In this document: positions 52,215 to 54,795 of the stretch, piece by piece
Layout of the letters: every line of letters starts with the position of its first letter
How positions within the stretch are numbered: the first letter of the stretch is position 1
Assembly: GCA_036265005.1 (NCBI GenBank)
Contig: DATAPW010000166.1
Span: forward strand, 1 to 54,795
Reading direction: 5' to 3'
Origin: JAMXLO01 sp036265005
GTDB taxonomy: Bacteria > Pseudomonadota > Alphaproteobacteria > Acetobacterales > Acetobacteraceae
DNA: 54,795 nt
Notes under the pieces: model-generated
Told to the model about the DNA's origin: nothing
Databases searched by the model: none
The model's input: the letters and a program-made list of their open reading frames with translations, nothing else
Made by a program: the position numbers and the translations under genes

Positions 52215-52229
52215 GTTCTTGTTTTGTTC
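52215..52229 (+). promoter_or_regulatory. LexA/SOS box abutting the start codon
   Basis: GTTC-TTGTTTT-GTTC is the exact alphaproteobacterial LexA operator (GTTC-N7-GTTC). Its last base directly precedes the ATG at 52230. There is no room for a ribosome-binding site, which suggests a leaderless transcript under SOS control. Confidence 0.75.
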
Positions 52230-52904
52230 ATGAGCGCCGCCCCAACCCCAGACCGCGATCCGCCTCGGGCCGACCCAGCAACGCCCACCGCCCTCCACCG
52301 CGTTCTTAGCCTCGTCCGCAAACTGATCGACTACGGCAAGCAGCTCGCCGGCACGGTCCGGCACCGCGCCGCCGTTCCAGGCTTCGCCCTGTTCGCCAAA
52401 CCCTTCGGCACCGCCGACCTCGCCGCCATCCTCGACCGCATCACCGCTGGCCTGCGGCGCGCCGCGGCGCTGGAAGCTACGCTCTGCCAGCGGGCCGCCC
52501 GCGGCCGGGACCTCGAGCCAGCATCCGTCCGCCTGCCCGCCGCACGCGGGCCGCGAGCCGCACCGCAGGTCGTCCCGCCAGACGTCCAGGCCGACCACAC
52601 CGAGGACCCGCGCCTCGCGCGCCTGCCCACCGAAGCGGAAATCGCCGCCGAGGTGCGTCGCCGCCCGGTCGGCGCCGTGATTGCCGATATCTGCCGTGAT
52701 CTCGGCATCGCGCCCGGCCGGCTCGATCGGGCATTCTGGGATGAACTCAGCCACGCCATCATCGCCTATGGCGGCAGCCTCGCCGGATTCCTCGGCAAGC
52801 TGAACCGGCGCATGTTTGCCTTCGTTCCCGGCGACCACGCGGATCCTGCATGGACCGCGCCAGGGCTATCGCTTGAGCGAAGCAGGGTCAGGGCTCCGCC
52901 CTGA
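52230..52904 (+). CDS. Hypothetical protein with SOS-box promoter
   Basis: The 224-residue protein starts MSAAPTPDRDPPRADPATPT. A helical region follows (LHRVLSLVRKLIDYGKQLAG, VPGFALFAKPFGTADLAAIL, DRITAGLRRAAALEATLCQR), then a variable Pro/Arg-rich linker. A second helical block contains TEAEIAAEVRRRPVGAVIAD and LAGFLGKLNRRMFAFVPG. There is no signal peptide or membrane segment. The FALFAKPFGTADLAAI core looks like a conserved-hypothetical family that I recall from Acetobacteraceae, but no function is known to me. The immediate upstream LexA box implies a role in, or repression until, DNA damage. It ends inside the first hairpin of the multi-hairpin element. Confidence 0.68.
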   Translation: MSAAPTPDRDPPRADPATPTALHRVLSLVRKLIDYGKQLAGTVRHRAAVPGFALFAKPFGTADLAAILDRITAGLRRAAALEATLCQRAARGRDLEPASVRLPAARGPRAAPQVVPPDVQADHTEDPRLARLPTEAEIAAEVRRRPVGAVIADICRDLGIAPGRLDRAFWDELSHAIIAYGGSLAGFLGKLNRRMFAFVPGDHADPAWTAPGLSLERSRVRAPP

Positions 52905-53050
52905 AACCCGCCTGGGGGCTTGCCCCCAGAGCCCCCAGCAAAGGCGGAGCCTTTGCAATCCATCCGATACGTGAAGGGTTCCAAGGGCTGTGCCCTTGGC
53001 GGGAGCCCAGAGGGCGGCGCCCTCTGGTGGGGTCCGGGGCAAAGCCCCGG
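52888..53050. repeat. Six-hairpin repetitive intergenic element
   Basis: Six perfect short hairpins follow each other in 163 bases. The paired arms are at 52888-52894/52898-52904, 52912-52919/52922-52929, 52938-52945/52949-52956, 52981-52988/52992-52999, 53007-53015/53019-53027 and 53034-53040/53044-53050. Stems are 7-9 bases and loops 2-3 bases. The first includes the stop codon of the SOS-box gene. The element resembles repeated intergenic sequences of Acetobacteraceae and may also terminate transcription before typA. Confidence 0.75.
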
Positions 53051-53137
53051 CCTTGCCTCACTCCCCGCAATTGCCCTGGCACATCGCGCCGTCTGCGCTT
53101 ATGTGTGCAGCGCAACATCCCTACAGCCCAGGCCCCC

Positions 53138-54795
53138 ATGCAGATTCGCAACGTCGCGATCATCGCCCACGTCGATCACGGCAAGACCACCCTCGTCGAT
53201 AAGCTGCTCAGCCAGTCCGGCTCGTTCCGCGACCACCAGGTGGTGGCCGAGCGCGCGCTGGACAGCAACGACCTGGAGCGCGAGCGCGGGATCACCATCC
53301 TCGCCAAGTGCACCTCGGTGGTCTGGCACGGCACCCGCATCAACATTGTCGACACCCCCGGCCACGCCGATTTCGGCGGCGAGGTCGAGCGCATCCTGAA
53401 CATGGTGGACGGCGCCATCGTCCTGGTGGACGCCGCCGAAGGCGTGCTGCCGCAGACCAAGTTCGTGGTCGGCAAGGCCCTGGCCCGCGGACTGTCGCCC
53501 ATCGTCGTGGTCAACAAGGTGGACCGCGCCGACGCCCGCGCTGACGAGGTGCATACCGAAGTATTCGACCTGTTCGCCGCGCTGGGCGCCTCCGATGCGC
53601 AGCTCGATTTCCCCATGCTGTACGCCTCGGGCCGCCAGGGCTGGGCGGACGTGGCGCTGGACGGACCGCGCAAGGACCTGTCGGCGCTGTTCGACCTGGC
53701 GGTGAGCCACGTGCCGGCCCCGACGGTCGATGCCGATGCCCCGTTCGGCATGGTCGCCACGATCATGGAATACGACCCCTATCTCGGCCGCGTGCTGACC
53801 GGCCGGGTGGAGCAGGGCCGCGCCCGGATGAACATGCCGGTGAAGGTGCTGCACGCCGACGGCACGTCCGGCGAAACCGGACGGATGACCAAGCTGCTGT
53901 CGTTCCGTGGCCTGGACCGCGTGCCGGTCGAGGAGGCGGAAGCCGGCGACATCATCGCCATCGCCGGCCTGTCCGAGGCCACCGTGCCTGACACCATCGG
54001 CGCGCCGGAACTGGCCGCGCCGCTGCCCGCCATCCCGGTCGATCCGCCCACCCTGGCGATGACCTTCCGCATCAATGACGGCCCGCTGGCCGGCCGTGAG
54101 GGCAAGAAGGTCACCAGCCGGCAGATCCGCGACCGCCTGTTCCGCGAGGCCGAGGGCAACGTCGCCATCAAGGTCACCGACAGCAACGAGACCGAGGCGT
54201 TCGAGGTCGCCGGCCGCGGCGAGTTGCAACTCGGCGTGCTGATCGAGCAGATGCGCCGCGAGGGCTTCGAACTCGCCATCGGCCGCCCTCGGGTGCTGAC
54301 CCGCAACAACCCCGAAACCGGCGCCCGCGAGGAGCCGATGGAGGAGGTGCTGGTCGATGTGGATGAACCCTACGCCGGCGTGGTGGTCGAGCAGTTGTCC
54401 CGCCGCAAAGGCGAGATGCGCGACATGCGTCCGTCCGGCGGCGGCAAGCTGCGGCTCACCTTCATCATCCCGAGCCGCGGCCTGATCGGCTACCACAACG
54501 ACTTCCTCACCGACACGCGCGGCACCGGCGTGATGAACCGGCTGTTCGCCGGTTACGGGCCATGGAAGGGCACCATCGAAGGCCGGCGCAATGGCTCGCT
54601 CATCTCCACCGAGAACGGCGAGGCGGTGCACTATGCGCTGTTCTATATCCAGGAACGCGGCACGCTGTTCGTGAACCCCGGCGACAAGGTCTATGTCGGC
54701 ATGATCCTGGGCGAGAACGCGCGCGGGTCAGACCTGGAAGTGAACCCGGTCAAGGAGAAGAAGCTCACCAACATCCGCGCCGCCGGCAAGGATGA
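53138..54795 (+). CDS. typA: Translational GTPase TypA/BipA (3' end outside window)
   Basis: 552 codons are visible and the frame is open at the window edge. The GTPase domain shows G1 AIIAHVDHGKTTLVDKLL, the switch region ERERGITILAK, G3 INIVDTPGHADFGGEVER and G4 VVVNKVDRADA. Domain II (YDPYLGRVLTGRVEQGRARM) and the EF-G-like domains III and V follow (GRGELQLGVLIEQMRREGFE, MRDMRPSGGGKLRLTFIIPS), with the TypA-specific C-terminal domain around SLISTENGEAVHYALFYIQE. TypA binds ribosomes and assists growth and 50S assembly in cold or stress. It is about 50 residues short of the usual 600-610 because of the window end. Confidence 0.95.
   Translation, partial: MQIRNVAIIAHVDHGKTTLVDKLLSQSGSFRDHQVVAERALDSNDLERERGITILAKCTSVVWHGTRINIVDTPGHADFGGEVERILNMVDGAIVLVDAAEGVLPQTKFVVGKALARGLSPIVVVNKVDRADARADEVHTEVFDLFAALGASDAQLDFPMLYASGRQGWADVALDGPRKDLSALFDLAVSHVPAPTVDADAPFGMVATIMEYDPYLGRVLTGRVEQGRARMNMPVKVLHADGTSGETGRMTKLLSFRGLDRVPVEEAEAGDIIAIAGLSEATVPDTIGAPELAAPLPAIPVDPPTLAMTFRINDGPLAGREGKKVTSRQIRDRLFREAEGNVAIKVTDSNETEAFEVAGRGELQLGVLIEQMRREGFELAIGRPRVLTRNNPETGAREEPMEEVLVDVDEPYAGVVVEQLSRRKGEMRDMRPSGGGKLRLTFIIPSRGLIGYHNDFLTDTRGTGVMNRLFAGYGPWKGTIEGRRNGSLISTENGEAVHYALFYIQERGTLFVNPGDKVYVGMILGENARGSDLEVNPVKEKKLTNIRAAGKD

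Noticed and set aside
53099..54631. 510-codon minus-strand ORF
   Set aside because: It is antisense to typA, whose reading frame is open to the window edge and has all GTPase motifs.

Overview
This is a GC-rich (clearly above 60% by eye), gene-dense stretch of chromosome. It comes from an alphaproteobacterium, and I would guess an Acetobacteraceae-like member of the Rhodospirillales. That guess rests on inference: the alphaproteobacterial type of SOS box (GTTC-N7-GTTC), FNR/FixK-type boxes (TTGAT-N4-ATCAA), a PEP-CTERM protein, ATP-type PEP carboxykinase, a quinone-dependent pyruvate dehydrogenase, and multi-hairpin intergenic repeats of a kind I associate with that family. No rRNA, tRNA or CRISPR array was seen.

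Layout. 1-4450: a frameshifted HxlR regulator divergent from an intact nitronate monooxygenase, then about 2.7 kb of decayed DNA with an acyltransferase fragment, short ORFs and a broken IS630 transposase. 4458-7186: a secreted NTF2-like protein, a TauD-type dioxygenase and a luciferase-like monooxygenase. 7215-12689: an envelope block with a glycine-zipper lipoprotein, a 560-residue exported repeat protein, two more lipoproteins and a response regulator/histidine kinase pair. 12854-19394: a redox-flavoured block with a membrane protein, a Crp/Fnr regulator, a stand-alone PAS protein, an MHS transporter, a frameshifted universal stress protein and poxB. Two perfect FNR-type boxes lie in this block. 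19621-24088: a metallo-hydrolase, an orphan GspG-like pseudopilin overlapping a large sensor kinase, and TrmO. 24137-29053: MmgE/PrpD, VOC, a ThDP-dependent oxalyl-/2-hydroxyacyl-CoA lyase and an MFS exporter.

29087-29612: remains of an MNT-HEPN toxin-antitoxin pair between imperfect direct repeats. 29606-35650 (minus strand): flavodoxin, STAS protein, Kdo hydroxylase with a phosphatase, PaiB-like protein, PckA and a metallo-hydrolase. 35885-40800: two alpha/beta hydrolases and a sugar-type ABC importer without an ATPase gene. 41203-48226: a PEP-CTERM protein and a tripartite RND pump operon. 48295-53050: small envelope or hypothetical genes, a resolvase fragment, a hypothetical gene with an SOS box against its start codon, and a six-hairpin element. 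53138-end: typA/bipA, cut by the window edge.

The most unusual items are the exported repeat protein, the SOS-box hypothetical gene with its multi-hairpin 3' element, the FNR-box/PAS/Crp/poxB block, and the wrecked HEPN-MNT locus. I found no complete, clearly new multi-gene defence or biosynthetic system. The best candidates for unexplored biology are the repeat-protein/lipoprotein/two-component block and the SOS-box gene.
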